Assembly: GCA_947627815.1 (NCBI GenBank)
Contig: CANQXN010000079.1
Span: 1 to 7,730, forward strand
Source: an uncultured Clostridia bacterium
Lineage (GTDB): Bacteria; Bacillota; Clostridia; Oscillospirales; CAG-272
Length of the DNA: 7,730 nucleotides
Direction of reading: 5' to 3'
The notes beneath the pieces are model-generated. The model did not search any database. It saw only the letters and a list, made by a program, of their open reading frames with translations, and had not been told where the DNA came from. Below, piece after piece: positions 1 to 5,899 of the stretch. Numbering within the stretch: position 1 is the first letter of the stretch; each line of letters starts with the position of its first letter. Made by a program: the position numbers and the translations under genes.

Positions 1-336
1 GGAAAGTTGCCCCGACGCGTCGATGCCCGCAAGATAGAGGGTCGCGCCCGTCATTTCCTCCCGGGAGGCGGAGATGATGGCGTTGGCCTCGGCGTGTACG
101 GCGCGGCAAAGCTCATACCGTTCTCCGCGAGGAATGTTCATAGAGGCGCGGGTACAGAACCCCAAGGTGGAGCAATTCTTGCGCCCGCGAGGCGCGCCGT
201 TATAGCCGGTGGAAACAATCGCGTCGTCTTTTACGATGATCGCGCCGAATTTGCGGCGCAGACAGGTAGCGCGTGAGGCGACCGTCTGCGCGATATCGAG
301 ATAATAATTGGGTTTGCTCACCCGCTCTTCCTCCAT
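1..336 (-). CDS. dCMP deaminase (deoxycytidylate deaminase), partial, C-terminus outside window
   Basis: The first 112 codons are present; the gene runs off the left edge. The family converts dCMP to dUMP in the cytosol, supplying thymidylate synthase. Seen in the translation: the YNGAPRG motif (residues 45-51), cysteines at 55, 61 and 77, and the deaminase signature HAEANAI (81-87), with H81 as zinc ligand and E83 as proton shuttle. The second zinc half-site, a PCxxC-type motif, should lie just beyond base 1. The cysteine-bearing insert before HAE resembles the phage T4/ComEB-type enzymes rather than short cytidine deaminases. The ATG start is supported by AAGGAGG ending 4 bases upstream; that site overlaps the stop region of the radical SAM gene, which ends 9 bases before this start, so the two are probably cotranscribed and translationally coupled. 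An in-frame GTG at codon 6 is a less likely start. Confidence 0.9.
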   Translation of the reverse strand, partial: MEEERVSKPNYYLDIAQTVASRATCLRRKFGAIIVKDDAIVSTGYNGAPRGRKNCSTLGFCTRASMNIPRGERYELCRAVHAEANAIISASREEMTGATLYLAGIDASGQLS

Positions 337-345
337 GTTTCCTCC

Positions 346-1227
346 TTACCCCACGCCGGTGCCGTCAAACGGGGGCGTAAAAACCGACGCGGCGGAGGAA
401 AGCGACTGAAAATAACCGTCAAATCCGGCGTCTAACACCGCTTCTTTTACGCTTTCATATTCAAAGCGCGTCAGGCGCCGGTTCGGGGTGTTCTCCCTGC
501 CCTGCGGCGTATATTGGCTCATTAACGAAAAAAGAAAATCCGAAGGGGCAAACCGACCGGCCAGCAATTTCACCGCGTCGATGCTGTTTTTCCGATACCC
601 CGGCAAGACCAGATGCCGCACCAGCACGCCCCGGCGCAAAAGTCCCGCGCGATCTTTTACGGGTTTTCCCGTCTGACGAAGCATTCTTTCCAAGGCGTCC
701 AGCGCCACTTTGGGGTAATCGGCGGCGCAAGACAGCTTTTCGGCAAGCGCCGAATCGGCATATTTGAAGTCGGGCAGATAGACATCCACAAGGCCGTCGA
801 GCATGGCGAGCATACCGGGGCTTTCATACCCCGAACAGTTCCACACAATCGGCAGGTCAAAGGCCTCTTTGGCTTTTTCCAGCACCGGAACCAATTGGGG
901 AATATAGTGATCGGCCGTAACGAAATTGAAATTGTGTACCCCCTGCTCTTTGAGCGCGGTCATGATGTCAAAAAGGCGGGCGGGCGTCACATCGTTTCCT
1001 TTTCGGCAAAAGCTGATGTCATAATTCTGGCAATAGCGGCAGCGCAGAGCGCAGCCCGAAAAAAAGAGGGCGCCCGATCCTTTGGTGCCGGAAATGCAGG
1101 GTTCCTCCCAAAGATGCGGCGCCGCTCTGGCGATACGGAGGGCAGTCCCCGCCCCGCAATAGCCGGGCGTTTTTTCGCGCGCCGCGCCGCATTGCCGTGG
1201 GCAAAGCCGGCATTGTTCCTCCGCCAT
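346..1227 (-). CDS. PflX-like radical SAM protein (COG1313 type)
   Basis: A 293-residue radical SAM protein related to pyruvate formate-lyase activating enzymes. The [4Fe-4S]-binding CxxxCxxC motif is C59-C63-C66 in the context FFSGCALRCRYCQNYDIS. The N-terminus carries extra cysteines C6, C9, C13 and C24 (CRLCPRQC and GYCGAG), typical of the PflX group and possibly binding a second cluster. Family members cleave S-adenosylmethionine to a 5'-deoxyadenosyl radical; the substrate of this subgroup is not established. The open frame extends upstream to 1392, but I choose the ATG at 1227: it has a strong AGGAGGTG site 5 bases upstream, the CRLCPRQC motif follows directly, and the extra 55 codons read through the promoter and into the repeat array. 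It is the first gene of a minus-strand operon with the dCMP deaminase. Confidence 0.88.
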   Translation of the reverse strand: MAEEQCRLCPRQCGAAREKTPGYCGAGTALRIARAAPHLWEEPCISGTKGSGALFFSGCALRCRYCQNYDISFCRKGNDVTPARLFDIMTALKEQGVHNFNFVTADHYIPQLVPVLEKAKEAFDLPIVWNCSGYESPGMLAMLDGLVDVYLPDFKYADSALAEKLSCAADYPKVALDALERMLRQTGKPVKDRAGLLRRGVLVRHLVLPGYRKNSIDAVKLLAGRFAPSDFLFSLMSQYTPQGRENTPNRRLTRFEYESVKEAVLDAGFDGYFQSLSSAASVFTPPFDGTGVG

Positions 1228-1257
1228 GCGCTCACCTCCTGAAAAATGGAAAACTTT

Positions 1258-1284
1258 GAAAAGATAGAAAAGATTGAAAAGATT
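1258..1284. repeat. Three tandem 9-bp repeats in the operon leader
   Basis: On the plus strand GAAAAGATA is followed by two copies of GAAAAGATT. In the minus-strand transcript this gives a pyrimidine-rich (UCUUUUC-like) unstructured tract at the 5' end of the leader, upstream of the AGGAGGTG site. It may be a simple slippage product. No function is evident. Confidence 0.7.
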
Positions 1285-1291
1285 GACATAA

Positions 1292-1320
1292 GTATAACAC
1301 AACCGCCGCGCTTTCGTCAA
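1292..1320 (-). promoter_or_regulatory. Sigma-A type promoter of the radical SAM / dCMP deaminase operon
   Basis: Reading the minus strand, TTGACG (1315..1320) and TTATAC (1292..1297) are separated by exactly 17 bp. This predicts a transcription start near 1285 and a leader of about 58 nt before the ATG at 1227. The -35 box lies about a dozen bases from the left end of the repeat array, so the array occupies the upstream region of this promoter. Confidence 0.75.
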
Positions 1321-1345
1321 GGGGCGAGAGAGGCAATGGCCAATC

Positions 1346-1389
1346 GGTTCAGAATCGCAACGCGCAAAGAGATGCGGAGATTCTGAACC
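1346..1389. repeat. X:B inverted repeat, copy 1
   Basis: GGTTCAGAATC (1346..1356) is the exact reverse complement of GATTCTGAACC (1379..1389), giving an 11-bp stem with a 22-base loop. The flank after the right arm (CACGGATGGACC) has diverged from the CCCGAATTGGCC found in the other four copies. Confidence 0.85.
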
Positions 1390-1440
1390 CACGGATGGAC
1401 CGTTCGTTTTCGATGAGCGTTCATTTACTACAGGCCAATC

Positions 1441-1484
1441 GGTTCAGAATCGTAACGCCCCAAGAGATACGGAGATTCTGAACC
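1441..1484. repeat. X:B inverted repeat, copy 2
   Basis: The same 11-bp stem as copy 1, with arms at 1441..1451 and 1474..1484. The loop differs at a few positions (CGTAACGCCCC; GAGATACGG instead of GAGATGCGG), while both stem arms are unchanged. Confidence 0.85.
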
Positions 1485-1539
1485 CCCGAATTGGCCGTTC
1501 GTTGGCAATGGTCGATAGTTTGCAATAAGCCAATTCGTA

Positions 1540-1567
1540 GTTTATGGCTGCCTCGGCAGTCAAAAAC
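1540..1567. repeat. Y hairpin, copy 1 (degenerate)
   Basis: The left arm GTTTATGGCTGC (1540..1551) is intact. The right arm GCAGTCAAAAAC (1556..1567) differs from the perfect complement at two positions, and the tetraloop is CTCG instead of CAGA. It is followed by CAGGGTTAGGACACCCC leading into core module B3. Confidence 0.75.
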
Positions 1568-1660
1568 AGGGTTAGGACACCCCAAGAGATGCGGAGATTC
1601 TGAACCCCCGAATTGGCCGTTCATTTTCGATGAGCGTTCATTTACTACAGCCAATTCGTA

Positions 1661-1688
1661 GTTTATGGCTGCCAGAGCAGCCATAAAC
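1661..1688. repeat. Y hairpin, copy 2 (perfect 12-bp stem)
   Basis: GTTTATGGCTGC (1661..1672), loop CAGA, then GCAGCCATAAAC (1677..1688): a perfect 12-bp stem with a tetraloop. It is followed by CAGGGTTAGGACACCCC and core module B4. Confidence 0.88.
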
Positions 1689-1778
1689 AGGGTTAGGACA
1701 CCCCAAGAGATGCGGAGATTCTGAACCCCCGAATTGGCCGTTCGTTGGCAATGGTCGATAGTTTGCAATAGGCCAATC

Positions 1779-1822
1779 GGTTCAGAATCATAACGCGCAA
1801 AGAGATGCGGAGATTCTGAACC
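1779..1822. repeat. X:B inverted repeat, copy 3
   Basis: The same 11-bp stem, with arms at 1779..1789 and 1812..1822 and 22 bases between. The variable loop bases after GAATC are CA here, against GC and GT in copies 1 and 2. Changes fall in the loop and spare the arms. Confidence 0.85.
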
Positions 1823-1877
1823 CCCGAATTGGCCGTTCGTTGGCGATGAGCGTTCATTTACTACAGGCCAATTCGTA

Positions 1878-1905
1878 GTTTATGGCTGCCAGAGCAGCCA
1901 TAAAC
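1878..1905. repeat. Y hairpin, copy 3 (perfect 12-bp stem)
   Basis: Identical to copy 2, with arms at 1878..1889 and 1894..1905 and loop CAGA. Here it is followed by GGTTCAGAATC (1908..1918), the X arm, with no core module behind it. This marks the right end of the array. Confidence 0.88.
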
Positions 1906-1931
1906 AGGGTTCAGAATCGTAACGCATCTCG

Positions 1932-1977
1932 AATAACAAAAGCAGCACACCCCAAAGGGTGTGCTGCTTTTGTTATT
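1932..1977 (-). terminator. Rho-independent terminator of the tRNA operon
   Basis: A 21-bp perfect stem (1932..1952 with 1957..1977) and a CAAA loop on the plus strand. On the minus strand the hairpin begins at the base right after the encoded CCA of tRNA-His and ends in CTTTTGTTATT. The stem is symmetric, so it could also stop plus-strand transcription coming out of the repeat array (plus strand reads GCTTTTGTTATTT). Confidence 0.82.
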
Positions 1978-2055
1978 TGGGGTGGGTAAGGAGATTCGAA
2001 CCCCCGACCTTCAGGGCCACAACCTGACACTCTAACCAGCTGAGCTATACCCACC
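1978..2055 (-). tRNA. trnH: tRNA-His (GTG)
   Basis: Anticodon stem TCAGG/CCTGA encloses the loop TTGTGGC, giving anticodon GTG. The extra G at -1 (base 2055) faces C73 (base 1981), the identity element of histidine tRNA. Acceptor stem GTGGGTA/TACCCAC and the T-loop TTCGAAT are intact, and CCA is encoded at 1978..1980. It is the last gene of the tRNA operon. Confidence 0.96.
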
Positions 2056-2086
2056 ATAAAACATCCCCGGCATTTGTCAGGGACGA

Positions 2087-2163
2087 TGGCGTATCCAGGG
2101 GGATTCGAACCCTCGACCTACTGCTTAGAAGGCAGTTGCTCTATCCTGCTGAGCTATGGATAC
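2087..2163 (-). tRNA. trnR: tRNA-Arg (TCT)
   Basis: Acceptor stem GTATCCA/TGGATAC, anticodon stem ACTGC/GCAGT with loop CTTCTAA, so anticodon TCT, reading AGA/AGG codons. The D-arm TAGCTCAGCAGGATAGAGC and T-loop are canonical. The discriminator G and CCA are encoded. It lies 31 bases upstream of tRNA-His and 6 bases downstream of tRNA-Gly in the same transcript. Confidence 0.96.
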
Positions 2164-2169
2164 ATCGTT

Positions 2170-2243
2170 TGGAGCGGGTGATGGGAATCGAACCCACGTA
2201 ACCAGCTTGGAAGGCTGAGGCTCTACCATTGAGCTACACCCGC
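2170..2243 (-). tRNA. trnG: tRNA-Gly (TCC)
   Basis: Acceptor stem GCGGGTG/CACCCGC, anticodon stem TCAGC/GCTGG with loop CTTCCAA, so anticodon TCC, reading GGA/GGG. Discriminator T and encoded CCA (2170..2172). First gene of the Gly-Arg-His operon. Confidence 0.96.
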
Positions 2244-2261
2244 GAAAAGAACCGCTTTGTT

Positions 2262-2290
2262 ATAATAACACAATCCATGGCTTTTGTCAA
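2262..2290 (-). promoter_or_regulatory. Promoter of the tRNA Gly-Arg-His operon
   Basis: On the minus strand TTGACA (2285..2290) and TATTAT (2262..2267) are separated by 17 bp, a near-consensus sigma-A promoter ending about 18 bases before the 5' end of tRNA-Gly, as expected for a strong stable-RNA promoter. Confidence 0.8.
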
Positions 2291-2424
2291 TACCCCGCCG
2301 GACTTTTTTCACATTTTTTGTCCGACTTTTTTAAAGGTTTGCCCCAAAACCGCCCGCTTTTTCTTTGTCCCTCCCATCCCGAACAAAAATCTTGCGTCTT
2401 TCCTGAAAAAACGCGGGAAACCGA

Positions 2425-2453
2425 TTGATTTTTTTCTCGGGCTATGATATAAT
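2425..2453 (+). promoter_or_regulatory. Promoter of the alpha-mannosidase gene
   Basis: TTGATT (2425..2430), 17 bp, then a perfect TATAAT (2448..2453). Transcription would start near 2460, leaving a leader of about 50 nt. The leader holds a small dyad ATCAT-ttc-ATGAT (2473..2485) that could be an operator, but I see no recognisable catabolite-repression box. Confidence 0.75.
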
Positions 2454-2511
2454 TTCACGGAATGGCAAAAAAATCATTTCATGATAAGTAGGCTTACAGA
2501 AAGGAAATGAC

Positions 2512-5500
2512 ATGAACTATCTCAAGGAAAGAATCGGCGAGGTGATCCACAAATTGCAGGATCGCATCGTCGTCGACCACGAAAAAATCATCGGGCTGGA
2601 ACTCTGTGAGTGCGGCTACAAAAACGGGGAAAATGTCCCGCCGGCCGACGCCCAATGGAAACCCTTTGCCTGGGGCGACACTTTTGGCGGCAGCCATGAA
2701 TGGCACGGTTGGTTCCGCGCCAAACTGGTCATCCCCGACCGCATGGTGGGCAAGCATGTCGAGCTTCACAACTGGGTCTCGCGCGCTTGGCCGCAATTCA
2801 TTACTTATTTGGACGGCAAGACGGTGCAGGGCGGCGACAACAACCACACCGATTTCCCCCTCGACACCGACAAAAAGGAATATGAGCTTCTCTCCTATGT
2901 CTATGTGGGCTATTGCTCCGATGTTTCGGAATACTGCCCCGAGCTGCGGGTCATCGACGAGGACACGAAAAAGCTCTACTGGGACCTGCGGGTTCCCTAT
3001 GATGTACTGGAGTTCACGCCGAAAGAGTCCTATGACTACTGCCGCATCCGCACGGCCTTAAACGAGGCGATCAATCTGCTCGACCTGCGCACCGCCGGCA
3101 CCAAGGAATATGCCGCCTCGGTCAAGGCGGCGGACGCCTGGCTGCAAAAGCATTTCTATCACGAAGTCTGCGGCAAGCAGGAGGCCAATGTAGTCTGCAT
3201 CGGCCACACCCACATCGATGTGGCCTGGCTCTGGCCGCTGCGCCAGACGAGAGAAAAGGCCCAGCGCTCCTTCTCCACCGTTGTCAACATGAAGAAGGAG
3301 TTCCCCGAATACAAATTCATGTCCTCTCAGCCTCAGCTTTACAAGTTCGTCAAAGAGGACGACCCCGCTCTCTACGAGGAGATCAAAGCGCTGGTCAAGG
3401 CCGGCCGCTGGGAAGTGGAAGGCGCCATGTGGCTGGAAGCCGACTGCAACCTGACAAGCGGCGAATCGCTGGTGCGCCAGGTATTGTTCGGCAAGCGCTT
3501 TATCAAAAACGAGTTCGGCAAGGACAGCAAGATTCTCTGGCTGCCCGATGTCTTCGGCTATTCCGCCGCCCTGCCCCAGATTTTGCGCAAGGCCGGCGTC
3601 ACCCGCTTTGTCACATCGAAAATCAGCTGGAACGAAACCAACAAAATGCCCTGCGATGTCTTCTCCTGGGTCGGCATCGACGGCAGCGAGATTTTCTCCT
3701 ATTTCCTCACGGCGCAGGACTGGAAAGGCGGCCCCTGCCCCAACGGCACCACCTATAACGCCGACATCACCCCCCGTCAGATCCGCGGCTGCTGGGAGCG
3801 CTTCCAGCAGAAGGACATCGCCAACGAAACGATCAGCACCTTCGGCCACGGGGACGGCGGCGGCGGACCGACCCGCAACATGATGGAAGTGGGACGGCGC
3901 CTTGCCAAAGGCATCCCCGGCGTCCCCACCGTTTCCTTTGAGTTTGCCGGCGACTTCCTCGACCGGATGGAAGAAAAAACCAAAGACAGCCGTTTTTTGC
4001 CCCAATGGGTGGGCGAGCTTTATCTCGAATACCATCGCGGCACCTATACCTCCATCGCCAAAAACAAGAGAAACAACCGGCGCAGCGAATTTCTCTATCA
4101 GAACGCCGAGCTGATTTCTTCCATCGGCAAAGCGGTCCTCGGCGGCAGTTATCCCCAGAATGTCCTGAACGAGGGCTGGGAAAAGATTCTGCTCTGCCAA
4201 TTCCACGACATCATCCCCGGCTCCTCGATCAAAGAGGTGTATGATGTATCGGACGGCATCTACGCCGATCTCATGGACAAAGGGCAAAAGATCGTGGACG
4301 AGGGGCTGGAGGCGCTCGCCGAAAATGTATCGGAAAGCGGCACCATGGTCTTCAATCCCAACGGCTTTGTGGCGCAGGGCTTAGTCGAAACGCCGGACGG
4401 CGACATCGCCTGGGCAGATAACATCCCCGCCAAGGGCTACCGTGTCCTGTCTTCTCTTTCTACCGCCTGCCATGTCGCCGCGTCTGTCAAAGAGCGGGTA
4501 CTGGAAAACGAGTATGTCAAAGTGGTGTTTGACAAAGCGTTTGAAATTGTCTCTCTCTATGACAAGAAAGCCGGACGGGAGATTCTGCCGGCAGGCGCCA
4601 AAGCCAACACCCTGGTGGCCTATGAAGACATTCCCCGCGCCTGGGACGCTTGGGAAATCACCAATTACTACACCGAAAAAAGCTGGCCCGTGTCGGCGCT
4701 CGACAGCGTGAAGCTCTGGCAAAAAGGTGCAAAGAAAGGCTTTGAAGTCAAGCGCTCCTTCCAGAACAGCACCATCACGCAGATCATCACCCTCACCGAC
4801 CACAACGCCCTTGTGACCTTTGAAACCACAGTGGACTGGAAAAACGACCATGTCCTTCTGCGCACGCTCTTCCCCACCAACTTCAACACCAACCGCGCCA
4901 CTTATGAGATTCAGTACGGTCATGTGGAACGCCCCACGCACCATAACACCAGTTGGGAACAGGCCAAATTTGAGGTCTGCGCCCATAAGTGGGCGGATAT
5001 CGCCGAGGACGGCTACGGGCTGAGCCTGCTCAACGACTGCAAGTACGGTCACAGCGCGCAAGGCGCCACCTTGGGGCTGACGCTTCTCAAGAGCGCCACC
5101 TATCCCAACCCAGCGGCTGATAAAGAGGTGCATCATTTCACCTATGCTCTCTATCCTCACAGCGGCGATTTCCGCGCCGCCGGCACGGTGCGCGAGGCCT
5201 ACCTTCTGAACAATCCGTTAAAGGCGGTAAGCGCCGCCGGCAAGGGTTCCCTGCCCGCCTGCTTCAGCGCGGTCAGCGCCGACAAGGAAAATATCTTTGT
5301 GGATGTGATGAAAAAGGCCGAGGACGGCGATGAAACCGTGATCCGCCTCTATGACGCCTACAACCGCCGCTCCCAGGCAACCCTCACCTTCGGCATTCCC
5401 GTCACGACCTGCCAGGTATGCGATCTGTTGGAAAATCCCATCGCCACGCTGCCGGTGGTCAACAACACCGTAACGCTGGAAGTCAAGCCCTTTGAGATCG

Positions 5501-5520
5501 TCACCCTGAAACTGTCATAA
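2512..5520 (+). CDS. Alpha-mannosidase, glycoside hydrolase family 38 (cytosolic type)
   Basis: A 1002-residue protein of normal family length. GH38 enzymes are zinc-dependent retaining alpha-mannosidases. The catalytic domain starts near residue 228 with GHTHIDVAWLW, giving zinc ligands H234 and D236. WLPDVFGYS supplies the likely nucleophile and third ligand D346, and FHDIIPGSS the fourth ligand H565. GHGDGGGGPT (445-454) is typical of the bacterial/MAN2C1-like branch; D448 may be the acid/base by analogy with Golgi mannosidase II. ELYLEYHRGTYTS (502-514) begins the helical middle domain, and the last roughly 350 residues form the beta-rich C-terminal region. The N-terminus is charged with no signal peptide or membrane segment, so it should act in the cytosol on imported mannosides. 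AAGGAAA lies 5 bases before the ATG. The gene is alone, with its own promoter and terminator and no transporter nearby, so the true substrate is open. Confidence 0.95.
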   Translation: MNYLKERIGEVIHKLQDRIVVDHEKIIGLELCECGYKNGENVPPADAQWKPFAWGDTFGGSHEWHGWFRAKLVIPDRMVGKHVELHNWVSRAWPQFITYLDGKTVQGGDNNHTDFPLDTDKKEYELLSYVYVGYCSDVSEYCPELRVIDEDTKKLYWDLRVPYDVLEFTPKESYDYCRIRTALNEAINLLDLRTAGTKEYAASVKAADAWLQKHFYHEVCGKQEANVVCIGHTHIDVAWLWPLRQTREKAQRSFSTVVNMKKEFPEYKFMSSQPQLYKFVKEDDPALYEEIKALVKAGRWEVEGAMWLEADCNLTSGESLVRQVLFGKRFIKNEFGKDSKILWLPDVFGYSAALPQILRKAGVTRFVTSKISWNETNKMPCDVFSWVGIDGSEIFSYFLTAQDWKGGPCPNGTTYNADITPRQIRGCWERFQQKDIANETISTFGHGDGGGGPTRNMMEVGRRLAKGIPGVPTVSFEFAGDFLDRMEEKTKDSRFLPQWVGELYLEYHRGTYTSIAKNKRNNRRSEFLYQNAELISSIGKAVLGGSYPQNVLNEGWEKILLCQFHDIIPGSSIKEVYDVSDGIYADLMDKGQKIVDEGLEALAENVSESGTMVFNPNGFVAQGLVETPDGDIAWADNIPAKGYRVLSSLSTACHVAASVKERVLENEYVKVVFDKAFEIVSLYDKKAGREILPAGAKANTLVAYEDIPRAWDAWEITNYYTEKSWPVSALDSVKLWQKGAKKGFEVKRSFQNSTITQIITLTDHNALVTFETTVDWKNDHVLLRTLFPTNFNTNRATYEIQYGHVERPTHHNTSWEQAKFEVCAHKWADIAEDGYGLSLLNDCKYGHSAQGATLGLTLLKSATYPNPAADKEVHHFTYALYPHSGDFRAAGTVREAYLLNNPLKAVSAAGKGSLPACFSAVSADKENIFVDVMKKAEDGDETVIRLYDAYNRRSQATLTFGIPVTTCQVCDLLENPIATLPVVNNTVTLEVKPFEIVTLKLS

Positions 5521-5530
5521 ATTAAAACCC

Positions 5531-5580
5531 AACGCCCGCCAAGATCGCCGCTGTCAAGAATGGTTTTGGCGGGCGTTTTT
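5531..5580 (+). terminator. Terminator of the alpha-mannosidase gene
   Basis: AACGCCCGCCAA (5531..5542) pairs with TTGGCGGGCGTT (5566..5577), followed by a run of five T (5576..5580). It starts 10 bases after the TAA stop. The 23-base loop is larger than usual, but the stem is GC-rich and the T-run is good. Confidence 0.85.
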
Positions 5581-5623
5581 CCGGCTTTGCCTTCCTGTTC
5601 ATAAAAAATTAATATTTTCGCTA

Positions 5624-5652
5624 TTGCAAACGAGGGTGTTTTGTGGTAGAAT
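5624..5652 (+). promoter_or_regulatory. Promoter of tRNA-Ser
   Basis: TTGCAA (5624..5629), 17 bp, TAGAAT (5647..5652), preceded by an AT-rich stretch that could act as an UP element. The start would be near 5659, about 18 bases before the mature 5' end of the tRNA. Confidence 0.68.
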
Positions 5653-5676
5653 ATCCCATGCGGCTATCCGAAATAC

Positions 5677-5768
5677 GGAGAAGTACTCAAGAGGCCGAAG
5701 AGGCGCCCCTGCTAAGGGTGTAGGTCGTGAATAACGGCGCGAGGGTTCAAATCCCTCCTTCTCCGCCA
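5677..5768 (+). tRNA. trnS: tRNA-Ser (GCT)
   Basis: A class II tRNA with a long variable arm. Acceptor stem GGAGAAG/CTTCTCC, anticodon loop CTGCTAA giving GCT (AGC/AGU codons), T-loop TTCAAAT, discriminator G and encoded CCA at 5766..5768. Downstream of it the base composition shifts to AT-rich accessory genes. Confidence 0.96.
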
Positions 5769-5771
5769 CCG

Positions 5772-5808
5772 TCGTGGCAAGCCTTTTGGGCTTGCCACGA
5801 TTTTTTTT
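5772..5808 (+). terminator. Terminator of tRNA-Ser
   Basis: TCGTGGCAAGCC (5772..5783), loop TTTTG, GGCTTGCCACGA (5789..5800), then eight T (5801..5808). A textbook rho-independent terminator starting 4 bases after the encoded CCA. Confidence 0.93.
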
Positions 5809-5870
5809 GTAAAACGGACGGCTTTCCTCTTTGGGGCAACCATCCGTTGACAAAATCAAGCGGGATTCTC

Positions 5871-5899
5871 TTGATACATGATTTGAGATGTGGTATACT
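5871..5899 (+). promoter_or_regulatory. Promoter of the XRE-family regulator
   Basis: TTGATA (5871..5876), 17 bp, TATACT (5894..5899). The start is predicted near 5906, with a leader of about 35 nt. A consensus TTGACA also occurs at 5847..5852 but has no -10 box at a workable distance. Confidence 0.72.

Larger units (their letters stand above)
1333..1925. repeat. Mosaic array of interspersed palindromic repeat modules
   Basis: About 590 bp made almost entirely of four repeated module types. Core module B (GAGATGCGGAGATTCTGAAC plus CCCCGAATTGGCC) begins at 1369, 1464, 1586, 1707 and 1802, giving intervals of 95, 122, 121 and 95 bp; B1 has a degraded tail. Each B is followed by one of two linkers of 38-39 bp sharing their ends but not their middles: L2 (1401..1439, 1618..1655, 1834..1872) and L1 (1496..1534, 1739..1777). 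They alternate strictly L2-L1-L2-L1-L2, and an L1-type tail precedes the first unit. Before each B sits either X (from 1346, 1441, 1779) or the longer Y (about 1535, 1656, 1873). X pairs with B as a hairpin, Y is itself a hairpin, and the B tail pairs with the linker end. The array stops in an orphan X at 1908. No credible protein is encoded. I do not recognise a named repeat family. Confidence 0.9.

Noticed and set aside
1..276. Plus-strand open frame at the left edge
   Set aside because: It lies antisense to the dCMP deaminase, whose motifs are unmistakable. The plus-strand translation has no recognisable features.
1283..1297. Plus-strand TTGACA next to TATAAC as a promoter into the array
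   Set aside because: The two hexamers are only 4 bases apart, and nothing resembling a -10 box lies at 16-18 bp, so it cannot be a normal sigma-A promoter on that strand.
1421..1768. Minus-strand 115-codon open frame in the repeat region
   Set aside because: It is a translation of the repeat modules: the peptide repeats internally, it has no ribosome site, and the region is built from inverted repeats. It is an artefact of the array.
1333..1925. CRISPR array
   Set aside because: Repeats are regularly placed, but the intervening segments are themselves repeated (two linkers and two hairpin modules), unit lengths differ (95 or 121 bp), and no cas gene is present.
2401..2420. Catabolite-repression (cre) box before the mannosidase
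   Set aside because: TGAAAAAACGCGGG only loosely resembles the cre consensus and lacks the palindromic right half.
2229..2447. Plus-strand open frame upstream of the mannosidase
   Set aside because: It starts inside tRNA-Gly, crosses both the tRNA promoter and the mannosidase promoter, and has no ribosome site.
3058..4287. 409-codon minus-strand open frame inside the mannosidase gene
   Set aside because: It is antisense to the GH38 catalytic domain. Long antisense frames are expected in GC-rich genes, and it has no ribosome site or domain.
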